Shown here: piece by piece, positions 52,783 to 61,516 of the stretch
How the letters are laid out: each line of letters opens with the position of its first letter
Position numbering within the stretch: position 1 is the stretch's first letter
Assembly: GCF_034928825.1 (NCBI RefSeq)
Contig: NZ_JAYFUL010000027.1
Span: 10,539 to 74,538 of the forward strand
Direction of reading: 5' to 3'
Length of the DNA: 64,000 nucleotides
DNA from: Arcicella aquatica
Lineage (GTDB): Bacteria > Bacteroidota > Bacteroidia > Cytophagales > Spirosomataceae
Notes under the pieces: model-generated
Databases searched by the model: none
What the model was told of the DNA's origin: nothing
Seen by the model: only the letters and a program-made list of their open reading frames with translations
Made by a program: the position numbers and the translations under genes

Positions 52783-53429
52783 AAGTAAGCATTTTATTAG
52801 AAGGTGGCGTTCATCCTAATAGTAATGCCAGTGCCGATACTTTTGATAATAGTGAAAGACTCCGTGAGAGCTTTCATCAATTATTATCTAAGGGATTAAA
52901 TAACACAGAAGAGATACGGATTGAAATTGATACAAAAGCTTCCTATACGAGTGTTCTAAAAGCTATTAAATCTGGGAAAGAAGTAAGTTCCAATACTTTA
53001 GCTCTTTTGGATTTGGATGGAGATGAAAGTCAAAGAAATAAAAGAATCGTTCAATACGGATTGGAAGAATATAGAGATTTTGTATTTTTTATGATTCAAA
53101 CAATGGAAAGCTGGATTTTGTCTCAACCTGATGCCATAGAAAAGACGTTTGTTTCTTATGATAAAATAATGGATTTGCCTATTGCTGAAAATGAACTCTT
53201 AAAAGGGCTATTGCCACAAAGTATTAGCCAACCAGATAAAGTACTAAATTCACTCTTACTAGAATATTATCAATATGAAAGAGGAGGGAAGATAAAGAAA
53301 GTCAAATACGGAAAATTAAAGAATTCCTATCTTTTGATAGAACAACTTGATATTAATGAGTTAAGAAGGCAATTTGCTGATGTCAATAATTTACTGAACA
53401 AGATTAACGATTTAACCATAGATGCGTAA
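52776..53429 (+). CDS. DUF4276/TOPRIM-like protein partnered with the ATPase
   Basis: 217 aa from the ATG at 52776, whose start overlaps the ATPase stop by 7 nt (ATGGTAG). It begins VEVSILLEGG with an acidic residue (E9) and has TLALLDLDGDESQRNKR (D79, D81, D83), the spacing expected of a TOPRIM fold with its E then D-x-D metal site, as in OLD-type nucleases. The rest is helical with a Lys-rich segment (GGKIKKVKYGKLKNSYLLIE). The DUF4276 label is from memory. The stop overlaps the serC start by 8 nt, so serC translation is likely coupled to it. Confidence 0.75.
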   Translation: MVEVSILLEGGVHPNSNASADTFDNSERLRESFHQLLSKGLNNTEEIRIEIDTKASYTSVLKAIKSGKEVSSNTLALLDLDGDESQRNKRIVQYGLEEYRDFVFFMIQTMESWILSQPDAIEKTFVSYDKIMDLPIAENELLKGLLPQSISQPDKVLNSLLLEYYQYERGGKIKKVKYGKLKNSYLLIEQLDINELRRQFADVNNLLNKINDLTIDA

Positions 53430-54507
53430 AACATACTTTACCCCCGGCCCAGCCGAATTATTCCCTACTGTCGAACAACATTATAAAGATGCCTTTGACC
53501 TGCAATTAGGGTCAATTTCACATCGCTCTGCTCAGTTCCGTAGTATTTATCAGCATACAGTTGAACAGTTGCGTATTTTGATGAATATTCCAGAATCAAA
53601 CGGAATTTTCTTTACAGGTTCAGCTACCGAAATTTGGGAAAGAGTTATTCAAAATACCGTTGAACATGAAAGCTTCCATTTAGTCAATGGTTCGTTTTCA
53701 AAGAAGTTTTTCGATTTCTCGAAAGAATTAAATAAGTATGCTCATAAGTATGAAAAACCTTTTGGTGAAGGGTTTGATTATTCGGAAATTACTGTTCCCG
53801 AATACGCTGAATTAATCTGTACTACTGCTAACGAAACAGCATCTGGAGTACAAATGCGTCCAGCCGAAATTCATAAATTGAAGCGTGCTAACAAAGATAA
53901 ATTTTTGGCAGTAGATATGGTTTCTTCAGCGCCTTATCCTGAACTAGATTTTAATATTATTGATACTGCTTTATTTTCTGTACAGAAATCATTCGGAATG
54001 CCCGCTGGTTTGGGCTGTTGGATTGTCAACCCTGCTATGCTTGAAAAGGCTAACCGTATGAAAACGCATGAAAATCAAATCGGTACTTATCATAGTTTGC
54101 CTTCTCTATTCAAGAATTTTGAGAAATTTGAAACACCTGAAACTCCTAATGTAATGGCGATTTATGTGTTGGGGAAAGTAGCAGAAGATATGAATAAAAT
54201 TGGTATCGAAACTATCAGAAAAGAGACCGAGAAGAAAGCAAAGCTATTGTATAATTTTGCAGAAAAAGCTGAATCGTTAGAAGTTTTCGTTAAAAATCCT
54301 GAGCACCGTTCGCAGACGGTCATCGTAGTAAATGTAAAAGGCAAGTCTGCGGCTGATATTATTAAAGAAGTGCAGGCGGAGGCTAATTTTGTGATAGGTT
54401 CTGGTTATGGTGATTTCAAAGCTTCTCAATTAAGAATTGCCAATTTTGCGGCAGTGAATATCGAACAAGTAGAAGCCCTTATTGAAGTCATGAAAACTAA
54501 AGTATAG
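53422..54507 (+). CDS. serC: Phosphoserine aminotransferase, class V PLP family
   Basis: 361 aa. It moves the amino group of glutamate to 3-phosphohydroxypyruvate, giving 3-phosphoserine. The start TYFTPGPAELFPTVEQHYKD and the Schiff-base lysine K189 in ALFSVQKSFGMPAGLGCW are clear, with NGSFSKKFFDF and HENQIGTYHSLPSLF. The sequence is of the Bacteroidota type that differs from E. coli SerC but serves the same step, as the context with SerA shows. Starts inside the end of the TOPRIM-like gene (8-nt overlap), so it is coupled to the inserted cassette. A strong terminator follows. Confidence 0.9.
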   Translation: MRKTYFTPGPAELFPTVEQHYKDAFDLQLGSISHRSAQFRSIYQHTVEQLRILMNIPESNGIFFTGSATEIWERVIQNTVEHESFHLVNGSFSKKFFDFSKELNKYAHKYEKPFGEGFDYSEITVPEYAELICTTANETASGVQMRPAEIHKLKRANKDKFLAVDMVSSAPYPELDFNIIDTALFSVQKSFGMPAGLGCWIVNPAMLEKANRMKTHENQIGTYHSLPSLFKNFEKFETPETPNVMAIYVLGKVAEDMNKIGIETIRKETEKKAKLLYNFAEKAESLEVFVKNPEHRSQTVIVVNVKGKSAADIIKEVQAEANFVIGSGYGDFKASQLRIANFAAVNIEQVEALIEVMKTKV

Positions 54508-54508
54508 C

Positions 54509-54552
54509 AAAACGATAAAGTCTTTGAATGCATTCAAAGACTTTATCGTTTT
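54509..54552 (+). terminator. 44-bp perfect palindromic terminator after serC
   Basis: Arms of 22 bp (AAAACGATAAAGTCTTTGAA, then TG at the centre) are perfectly inverted and end in TTTT. It ends the serine cluster. Confidence 0.93.
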
Positions 54553-54625
54553 ATAGACCTTCCTTTTGAGTATGACATTTTTATAACATATAAATTTTCA
54601 ATCAAACCCCAAATACTATTATTCA

Positions 54626-55630
54626 ATGGATTCAGTCGCTCAAACTTATACCTTTCGTTGGGGAATTATCGGTTGCGGAAAAATAGCCGAAAAATTTGCT
54701 GACGATTTGGTCGCTTATGTTCCTAATGCTACTTTACATGCTGTAGCGTCGCGTGATTTAGCAAAAGCCAAAGATTTTGGTGCAAAATATAACACTCCTC
54801 ATGCCTTTGGTAGTTATGAAGAAATGCTAAAAAGCGGTTTGATTGATGTAGTTTATATTGCTACGCCTCATGCACAGCATCATGCCAATACTTTACTTTG
54901 TTTAGAGGCGGGGATACCTGTTCTATGCGAAAAGGCTTTTGCCATTAATACACAAATGGTACAAGAAATGATTGCTAAATCGCAAGAAAAAAAGCTTTTC
55001 TTGATGGAGGCTATCTGGACAAGATTTCATCCAGCGATTAATCAGATTGAAGATATTATTAAAGCGGGTACAATAGGCGAAATCAAACATATTGTAGCTG
55101 ACTTTGGTTTTTTAGCTAATTATGATGAAAGTGCGCGCTTGTTCAACCCAGCACTGACAGGTGGTTCTTTATACGACATTGGTATTTATCCTTTGTTTAT
55201 TAGTAAGTTGTTATTGGGTAAGCCCTCGCAGGTAAAAGCAGTCGCTACTTTTGCACCGACTGGTGTAGATATGAATTGCTCAGTTGCCTTGGCTTTTCCG
55301 AATGGTGCAACCGCTTCCCTGTTTTCTACGTTGGCTGCTAAAACAGATACTACTTGTACGATATATGGTACAAAAGGTAAGATATTTATTTCGGGTCGTT
55401 TTCATGAGACATTTGGTTTCACGTTGGAATTAGCTGACGAAGAACCACAAGTATTCACAACAGAAAGAAATGGCTGGGGATATAGCTATGAAGCTATTGA
55501 CGTACAACGTTGTTTAACCGAAGGAAGAATCGAAAACGACCGACTTCCTTTACAATTTAGTTTAGAATTGATGGAATTAATGTGCGAAATCAGAAGCCAA
55601 ATTGGATTAAAATATCCGCAGGAGTCTTAA
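54626..55630 (+). CDS. Gfo/Idh/MocA-family NAD(P)-dependent oxidoreductase
   Basis: 334 aa. Rossmann start FRWGIIGCGKIAEKFADDLV (G-x-G-x-x-A) and the conserved VYIATPHAQHHANTLLCLEA, with the Lys motif VLCEKAFAINTQMVQEM (E-K). The C-terminal domain has GGSLYDIGIYPLFISKLLLG. These enzymes oxidise sugars, inositols or related polyols; the family does not tell which. Because the window also holds an inositol-lipid cluster, inositol dehydrogenase could be considered, but there is no direct support. It is a single gene with its own terminator. Confidence 0.92.
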   Translation: MDSVAQTYTFRWGIIGCGKIAEKFADDLVAYVPNATLHAVASRDLAKAKDFGAKYNTPHAFGSYEEMLKSGLIDVVYIATPHAQHHANTLLCLEAGIPVLCEKAFAINTQMVQEMIAKSQEKKLFLMEAIWTRFHPAINQIEDIIKAGTIGEIKHIVADFGFLANYDESARLFNPALTGGSLYDIGIYPLFISKLLLGKPSQVKAVATFAPTGVDMNCSVALAFPNGATASLFSTLAAKTDTTCTIYGTKGKIFISGRFHETFGFTLELADEEPQVFTTERNGWGYSYEAIDVQRCLTEGRIENDRLPLQFSLELMELMCEIRSQIGLKYPQES

Positions 55631-55654
55631 TACTGCTATTCATCACATTTATGT

Positions 55655-55695
55655 AAAAACCTCCATGAAAAATGCTCATTTTCATGGAGGTTTTT
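55655..55695 (+). terminator. Terminator after the oxidoreductase gene
   Basis: Perfect 17-bp stem AAAAACCTCCATGAAAA/TTTTCATGGAGGTTTTT with a 7-nt loop and a T-run at the end. Confidence 0.92.
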
Positions 55696-55719
55696 TATTG
55701 CTACTAAATAAAATTTAAC

Positions 55720-56349
55720 ATGGGATTATTAAGAAATATTTTCGGACCTAGTAAAGAAGAAGTCTGGGTACAATTAGAACAAGAAATAAATGCAAAATTT
55801 ATCTTAGAAAAAGGATTGTTATCAGATGATTCTAAAGTTGTCTTAGCACATAAAAATTGGACAATCATTTTAGATGTCTTTCATCGTTCAAATGGGAATA
55901 GTTCTACTCCCTACACTCGAATGCGTTGTGCTTATGTAAACAAAGATGACTTTAGGTTTACGATTTATCCAGAAGGAATTTTTACAGATATTGCCAAATA
56001 CTTTGGAATGCAGGATATTGAAATTGAAGATAGAATTTTTGATAATGCTTTTGTATTAAAGAGCAAAAAAACTGAACAAATTAAATCATTATTTGAAGAA
56101 GAAAAGATTAAAAATGATTTTTTAGCCTTAGCTGATTTATCGCAGTTTCAAGTTAGTGTTAAAGATGATGAAGGATTTTTTGGACAACATTTCCCTGAAG
56201 GGGTAGATGAACTTTATTTAGAAGTGATGGGTATTCTCAAGGATATCGAGCAACTAAAAATCATGTTTAAGCTTTTTGCTGAAATCATGGATAGGCTTTG
56301 TGAAATCGGTTCGGCTTATGAAACTCGCCCTGAAATTGAGTTGAAATAA
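55720..56349 (+). CDS. Hypothetical cytoplasmic protein
   Basis: 209 aa, no signal peptide. The sequence GLLRNIFGPSKEEVWVQLEQ starts an alpha/beta protein with strands such as NWTIILDVFHRSNGN and FRFTIYPEGIFTDIAKYFGM and a helical C-terminal part (ELYLEVMGILKDIEQLKIMF). This pattern resembles small DUF3137-like proteins, but the match is not firm. I do not recognise it. It is a single gene, convergent with the SusD gene. Confidence 0.65.
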   Translation: MGLLRNIFGPSKEEVWVQLEQEINAKFILEKGLLSDDSKVVLAHKNWTIILDVFHRSNGNSSTPYTRMRCAYVNKDDFRFTIYPEGIFTDIAKYFGMQDIEIEDRIFDNAFVLKSKKTEQIKSLFEEEKIKNDFLALADLSQFQVSVKDDEGFFGQHFPEGVDELYLEVMGILKDIEQLKIMFKLFAEIMDRLCEIGSAYETRPEIELK

Positions 56350-56412
56350 GGATAATATAATTTATCTGACGAGATAGGAGAGACCTTATAAAAAAGTAAA
56401 GAGGATAAAATA

Positions 56413-56443
56413 AAAACAGGGTGCCCAATGAGCACCCTGTTTT
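56413..56443. terminator. Bidirectional terminator between convergent genes
   Basis: Perfect stem AAAACAGGGTGC/GCACCCTGTTTT with a 7-nt loop, with A-run on one side and T-run on the other, between the hypothetical gene and SusD. Confidence 0.92.
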
Positions 56444-56462
56444 TGTTAATGAGTATTCAGAA

Positions 56463-57953
56463 TTACTGAGGATTTTGTACAACAAGGCCATTAGTATTGT
56501 TGATTTCATCCTGAGGAATTAAGAACTGCCATCTTTTATCTCCTGCTGGCACATCCATTACGCCATTAGTATATGTAGCACTGTGGTTACCACCATTTCT
56601 GTTTAAAGCAGCGTTAGTTCTCTTTAAGTCATAGAAACGGAAACCTTCACCCCAAAGTTCTACCCGACGTTGTACCATGATTTCTTCAATTAAATCTGCA
56701 CCTGTCTTCGTAGATTTTGTGTATTTAGTATCACGATTTACAGCCAAAGTGTATAAAGCATCCGCAGCTCCAGCATTGTTTCCTTGACGAGCTAATGCTT
56801 CTGCTTCAATCAAATACATTTCTGCTGCTCTCATGTATGGTACGTCGCCAATACTTAAGTTTACGTCAGCCACTCTGAATTTCTTAGGGTGGTATTTATA
56901 ACGTTGGAAAGTTGATGCTGGCAATGGGAAATCTGTAGTATTAGTTCCTGTTGGATCCCAAAGTTTCTTTCTTACGTCTGTTGCTGAAATTTTATCATAC
57001 AATGCAGAGTACATCACTTTTGGTGTTGATCTAATTGCAGTTGAGCTATAGTTGTTAGACATATAAGCAAAGAACGAATAGAAATAATTCGTTTGGTCGG
57101 CTACAATTCTTGATGCCCACATCCATTCAGCATTTGAATAGTTGTTGAAACCACCTAGATAGTCTGTGTTCGACATCAAAGTGAACGATGCTCTTGCATC
57201 TTTAGCCATAGCAACTGCCGTAGTATAATCTTGCTGTGTTAAAGCAATACGTGCTTTAATTCCTTTTGCTACATTAACATTAAAATGAGATTTATCTAAA
57301 CGAGTATAACCTGTAAATAAAGTAATGGCTTCGTCGATATCCTTGTTTATTTGAGTATAAACTTCTGCTACAGTGCTACGTGGTGTTGCAGTAGTACCAG
57401 GAGTAAGTACTAAAGGTACACCTAGACCGCTGTTAGCAGCACCTGCTACGAATCTTTCACCAAATAATTGAACCATTTGGAAATACGCCCATGCTCTGTA
57501 TGTCAATGCTTCAGCTTTGATAGCTTTTTTATCAGCGTCAGTACCTGAAGCTTTGTCGATATTGGCAATAATCATATTGGCATTACCAATAAGCATATAA
57601 TAGAAAGTATAGTTATAATAGCAAATAGAGCTGTTGGCAGTTCTATGAGTAATCCACTGATATTCAGACCTCAACCATGTGTTAGAAACGTTTGGAAATA
57701 CAACGTCTTCACCCAGAATGTCAATATACAACATATTTCCCGACTGCCCACCTTGTGCTTGTACAGAGAAAATCTGTGAATACATTAATCTGTGAATACC
57801 GTTTAATGCAGCCCAAGCATTTTTAGTTGTACTAAAAGCATCTACTGTAGCAACTTGGTCTGTAGGGGCTGTTTCAAGATAATTATCTTCACAAGCGGAG
57901 AAGGACATCAATGCGATTAGTCCTAATACTCCATTTTTTATAATATTTTTCAT
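56463..57953 (-). CDS. SusD/RagB-family nutrient-binding lipoprotein
   Basis: 496 aa. Lipobox (LIALMSFSACEDNYLET, Cys21), then the helical SusD fold with TPR-like units (AEALTYRAWAYFQMVQLFGE) and the C-terminal SusD region (EEIMVQRRVELWGEGFRFYD and RWQFLIPQDEINNTNG). It is the surface lipoprotein that covers a SusC channel and binds the ligand. It lies 26 nt downstream of the SusC gene in the same operon. No glycoside hydrolase or regulator is nearby, so the ligand cannot be read from context. Confidence 0.95.
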   Translation of the reverse strand: MKNIIKNGVLGLIALMSFSACEDNYLETAPTDQVATVDAFSTTKNAWAALNGIHRLMYSQIFSVQAQGGQSGNMLYIDILGEDVVFPNVSNTWLRSEYQWITHRTANSSICYYNYTFYYMLIGNANMIIANIDKASGTDADKKAIKAEALTYRAWAYFQMVQLFGERFVAGAANSGLGVPLVLTPGTTATPRSTVAEVYTQINKDIDEAITLFTGYTRLDKSHFNVNVAKGIKARIALTQQDYTTAVAMAKDARASFTLMSNTDYLGGFNNYSNAEWMWASRIVADQTNYFYSFFAYMSNNYSSTAIRSTPKVMYSALYDKISATDVRKKLWDPTGTNTTDFPLPASTFQRYKYHPKKFRVADVNLSIGDVPYMRAAEMYLIEAEALARQGNNAGAADALYTLAVNRDTKYTKSTKTGADLIEEIMVQRRVELWGEGFRFYDLKRTNAALNRNGGNHSATYTNGVMDVPAGDKRWQFLIPQDEINNTNGLVVQNPQ

Positions 57954-57979
57954 CTTTATTTTTTTAAATCAGTTCCTAA

Positions 57980-60900
57980 TTAAAATTTGATTTTTGCTCC
58001 TATAGACATTACTCGGTTAAAGTTGTAAGTGTTGTCTACTGTTCCGTTGAAAGAACCAGAAACGTTCATACCTTTTCTAGCAGAGAAAAGTGCTAAGTTT
58101 TCGCCAGCGAAATAAATACTAGCTTCTTTTGCACCAATTGCAGCCAATACAGAAGTAGGCAATTTATAGTTTAGGGTAACATTATTTAATTGTAAGTAAG
58201 ATGCATCTGTTAAATATCTAGTACTTGTACCTGTCAAGTTAGTGATGTTTCCGTTATCAAAACGAGGAACTGAAGTATCGTCCCCAGATTTTTGCCAACG
58301 ATTTAAAGCATCTATGTGCATTGCTGTTCCGTAAGAACCTCCATGCATTAACGATTGATAAGCACTGTCATATACTTTACCACCTACTTGGAATGTGAAT
58401 TGTACACCTAACGAGAAGTTTTTATAAGATAAGTTATGTGACATTGAACCATAGAAATCAGGAATTGAAGAATATCCTGTATAACGTTGGTTTGCTTCTG
58501 CAAGGACTGTAGTTACAGTATCTGTCCCAATTACTTTACCGTTGGTTGTTAAGATATTTGTTTTATAAAGAGAAACCCCGCTTTCTTTATCCACGCCATA
58601 GAACTCACGCATGTAGAAATCATAAATTGAATGTCCTACACTCAAGCCTTTAGAACCATTAATAATCAAAGCTTGGTTTTCAGGCATTTTAGTCACTTGG
58701 TTTTTGAAAGTAGTTAAGTTCAATGTTGTTGAGTAACTAAAATCTCCCTTCTTATAAATATTACCAACCAATTGAAGTTCAAAACCTCTGTTGTAAAGAT
58801 TACCGATGTTTTTGTTAACTGTAAACCCTCCAGAAGTTGTCCCACCATTTGATAACGCTAAAGGCACACTGAAAATTAATCCTGAAGTTTCACGGTTGAA
58901 GTATTCAGCACTACCTGATAATTTACCATTGAATAAGCTAAAATCAACACCAAGGTCAAAATTATTTGAAGTTTCCCAAGTAAGGCCTTCATTCGCAATT
59001 GAAGCTTGTGTAAACCCGGGTTCTGCATTGTTGTTTCTTCCTAATGTATATAAAGCTTGATATGGATAGTAGTTTTGTGAACCACCGCTATTTAATATAC
59101 CATCACTTCCAACAACACCATAAGAAGCTCTAACTTTTAATAAGTTAACCCATGAAACATCAAAGAAGCCTTCTTTTTCGATGTTATATGCACCACCTAC
59201 CGACCAGAAGTTAGCCCATCTTACATCTTTAGCAAAACGAGAGTTTCCATCTCTTCTCAAAGAAGCATTTAAAATATATTTACTGTCGAAATCATAATTA
59301 AGACGAGTAAAGAAACTTTCGATACCGTAGTTATCTTCTTGTGAACTTACACCTAATACAGTTGCAAAGTTTGGAAGTTCAGTGATACCATCAACGATAA
59401 TACCTGCTCTAGAACCAGTTAGGTAATTGTATTTATAAGAATAGTTCTCATGACCACCCAAGACATTTACATGGTGCTTGCCGAAAGCTTTGTCAAATTC
59501 TAACAATTGGTTCCAAGTAGAACTTGTAGTACGATAAAGATAATGATATGAACGACCAGCTGGAGCTCCATCACCAACGATAGGGTTATCATAAGTACGG
59601 TAATGGTTATCTTGTAAATCAAAGCTTAAATTGGTTGTAGCTTTTAAGCTTGGCAAAATTGTAACTGTAGCAAATGTTCTTGCACCAATAGTACCACGCA
59701 CTTGGTAACGTTGATTCAACTGATTTTCCCAGATAGCATGACGTCCACTCGCAAATGGTCTTGAGTCTCCCATATCATAGATTTTGTTTCCACTTCCATC
59801 TAATGAATATGAACCGTCAGCCCCATGTTTATAAACAGGATAAATAGGAGCAATAAAACGTGAAATATAAAATGGGTTAACAAAGCCTGTACCTCCATCT
59901 GCTGCTGCATCAAGATTTGAACGACTATAACTACCATTCAAGTTTAATCCAGTTTTAAGCCATTTAGTAGCTTGTGTATTTACGCTCACACGACCTGTAA
60001 TTCTTTCAAAATCAGACTTTATTAAATAACCCTCTTCTTTTGTATAACCCAATGATACGAAGTAGTCAGACTTAGCAGTTCCTCCATCATAGTTGATGTT
60101 ATAGTTACGTCTGCTTTTTCCACCTTGCTGAGCAGCATTACCCCAATTTAAATCATCTGGGTATAATAACTGTGCATTAGGGTTTAATATACCATTTGCA
60201 TCAACTATCTGATTCTTAGCTACATTGTAGGGGTTGTAACTAAGTAAATCAGCAATACCAGAGTATGTTCTACCACCATAAGAAGTTGTTAAACCAGCAG
60301 CAATACTACCTGCATCAGCCATAGGTATTTTTAAAGAACCATATGCTAATGAGTTACGATATACCTCCCACATCAAAGGATAATATTGTTGTGTACTAAC
60401 AGTTTCGTATTCTGGTAAACCTCTTGAAATGATACCTGCAGAAACATTTGCGCTAAAATTACTACGACCTTCTTTACCTTTTTTGGTAGTAATCATAATT
60501 ACCCCATTGGCACCTCTTGAACCATAGATAGCAGTTGTTGACGCATCTTTCAACACAGCCATTGTTTCAATATCGTCAGGGTTCAATGTTGCTGTTGAAG
60601 CATCAAAAGGAACACCATCAACCACATAAAGTGCAGAGTTAGAAGAAGAGATTGAACCAAAACCTCTTACACGAATTGCTGGAGCAGAACCTGGAGCACC
60701 ACTGCCCATTGTTGTTTGAACCCCTGGTGCAACACCAATCAATGCATTTAAAGCATTTGCAACAGGTCTTTTTTCAATGTCGCTCGATTTGATTTGAGCT
60801 GAAGAACCAACGTGCATCGTTTTGTTAACAGTACCATAACCTACTACTAAAACTTCGTTTAGTAAAGCAGCGTCAGACTCTAAGCTAACATTGATAACAT

Positions 60901-61174
60901 TTCTGCCCTCAATAGCTACTTCTGTTTTTACAAAACCTACCGAACTGATTAAAAGTTTGGCTGAACCGCCTGGAACAGCAATGGTAAACTTACCTTCTTT
61001 GTCGGTAACTGTACCTTTTGTAGTTCCTTTTACTAAAATGCTTACGCCCGGGAGAAAAGACCCGTCTTCTTTTGAGGTTACAACTCCTTTGACTCTGATT
61101 TCTTGGCTATATACGTAGCCACTAGTCAACAAGAAGATGAACAATACGATGAAACTTCGTAAAGACTTACTCAT
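57980..61174 (-). CDS. SusC/RagA-family TonB-linked outer-membrane transporter
   Basis: 1,064 aa from the start at 61174, chosen because the signal peptide (SLRSFIVLFIFLLTSGYVYS) begins there; an upstream ATG adds 15 residues. CarboxypepD_reg-like domain at about residues 27-105 (IRVKGVVTSKEDGSFLPGVS), then the SusC plug motif (LNEVLVVGYGTVNKTMHVGS and ASTTAIYGSRGANGVIMITT) and a long barrel ending NRVMSIGAKIKF. It imports oligosaccharides, peptides or other large ligands with the SusD partner. Promoter elements were found at 61224-61255 on this strand. Confidence 0.95.
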   Translation of the reverse strand: MSKSLRSFIVLFIFLLTSGYVYSQEIRVKGVVTSKEDGSFLPGVSILVKGTTKGTVTDKEGKFTIAVPGGSAKLLISSVGFVKTEVAIEGRNVINVSLESDAALLNEVLVVGYGTVNKTMHVGSSAQIKSSDIEKRPVANALNALIGVAPGVQTTMGSGAPGSAPAIRVRGFGSISSSNSALYVVDGVPFDASTATLNPDDIETMAVLKDASTTAIYGSRGANGVIMITTKKGKEGRSNFSANVSAGIISRGLPEYETVSTQQYYPLMWEVYRNSLAYGSLKIPMADAGSIAAGLTTSYGGRTYSGIADLLSYNPYNVAKNQIVDANGILNPNAQLLYPDDLNWGNAAQQGGKSRRNYNINYDGGTAKSDYFVSLGYTKEEGYLIKSDFERITGRVSVNTQATKWLKTGLNLNGSYSRSNLDAAADGGTGFVNPFYISRFIAPIYPVYKHGADGSYSLDGSGNKIYDMGDSRPFASGRHAIWENQLNQRYQVRGTIGARTFATVTILPSLKATTNLSFDLQDNHYRTYDNPIVGDGAPAGRSYHYLYRTTSSTWNQLLEFDKAFGKHHVNVLGGHENYSYKYNYLTGSRAGIIVDGITELPNFATVLGVSSQEDNYGIESFFTRLNYDFDSKYILNASLRRDGNSRFAKDVRWANFWSVGGAYNIEKEGFFDVSWVNLLKVRASYGVVGSDGILNSGGSQNYYPYQALYTLGRNNNAEPGFTQASIANEGLTWETSNNFDLGVDFSLFNGKLSGSAEYFNRETSGLIFSVPLALSNGGTTSGGFTVNKNIGNLYNRGFELQLVGNIYKKGDFSYSTTLNLTTFKNQVTKMPENQALIINGSKGLSVGHSIYDFYMREFYGVDKESGVSLYKTNILTTNGKVIGTDTVTTVLAEANQRYTGYSSIPDFYGSMSHNLSYKNFSLGVQFTFQVGGKVYDSAYQSLMHGGSYGTAMHIDALNRWQKSGDDTSVPRFDNGNITNLTGTSTRYLTDASYLQLNNVTLNYKLPTSVLAAIGAKEASIYFAGENLALFSARKGMNVSGSFNGTVDNTYNFNRVMSIGAKIKF

Positions 61175-61223
61175 AGTTTGTCTGTGTTTTAGTTGTTGAT
61201 AAATTATTTGATAAAACAAAGGA

Positions 61224-61255
61224 CAAACTTATTAATAAATTATTATAAAAAGCAA
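61224..61255 (-). promoter_or_regulatory. Promoter of the susC/susD operon
   Basis: On the minus strand, TTG at 61255-61253, a 21-nt spacer and TAAGTTTG at 61231-61224 form a full Bacteroidota promoter. The start should lie near 61217, about 40 nt before the ATG. Confidence 0.7.
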
Positions 61256-61304
61256 GTAAAAATATGACAAAAGACAGAAATAAGGGTTGAAATTTCATTT
61301 TTTC

Positions 61305-61335
61305 TTAAAAAAGACATAATCATAGTCTTTTTTAA
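61305..61335 (-). terminator. Terminator-like hairpin downstream of the FUSC gene
   Basis: 11-bp perfect stem with a 9-nt loop; T-runs lie inside the right arm on each strand. It is about 180 nt after the FUSC stop codon, so it would end a long 3' tail before the SusC promoter. Confidence 0.6.
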
Positions 61336-61516
61336 GCCACATTTTTTTGAATAGTATACGTTTCTAAATTTCTAGGGTGTTTTTAATCAGTAGTTTAATC
61401 GCTTTGCAAAATTTATCAAAATGTGTACAAATATTGATAAATTGAAGGAGAATTAGAGGGTATTTTTATGACGTATTCACTATACGTTGTGTTAAAAATA
61501 ACATCATTTAGCCGTT

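Larger units (their letters stand above)
61175..61516. other. Gene-free region between SusC and the FUSC gene
   Basis: It holds the SusC promoter (61224-61255) and a perfect 11-bp hairpin TTAAAAAAGAC/GTCTTTTTTAA (61305-61335) that can end transcripts from the FUSC gene on the minus strand. Nothing else stands out; the rest is AT-rich. Confidence 0.6.

Noticed and set aside
54626..55630. Gfo/Idh/MocA gene as inositol dehydrogenase linked to the MIPS cluster
   Set aside because: It lies 33 kb away and the family is too broad; nothing in the sequence shows inositol specificity.
61175..61219. Earlier ATG for SusC
   Set aside because: It would place 15 residues before the signal peptide, and the predicted transcription start lies at about 61217.
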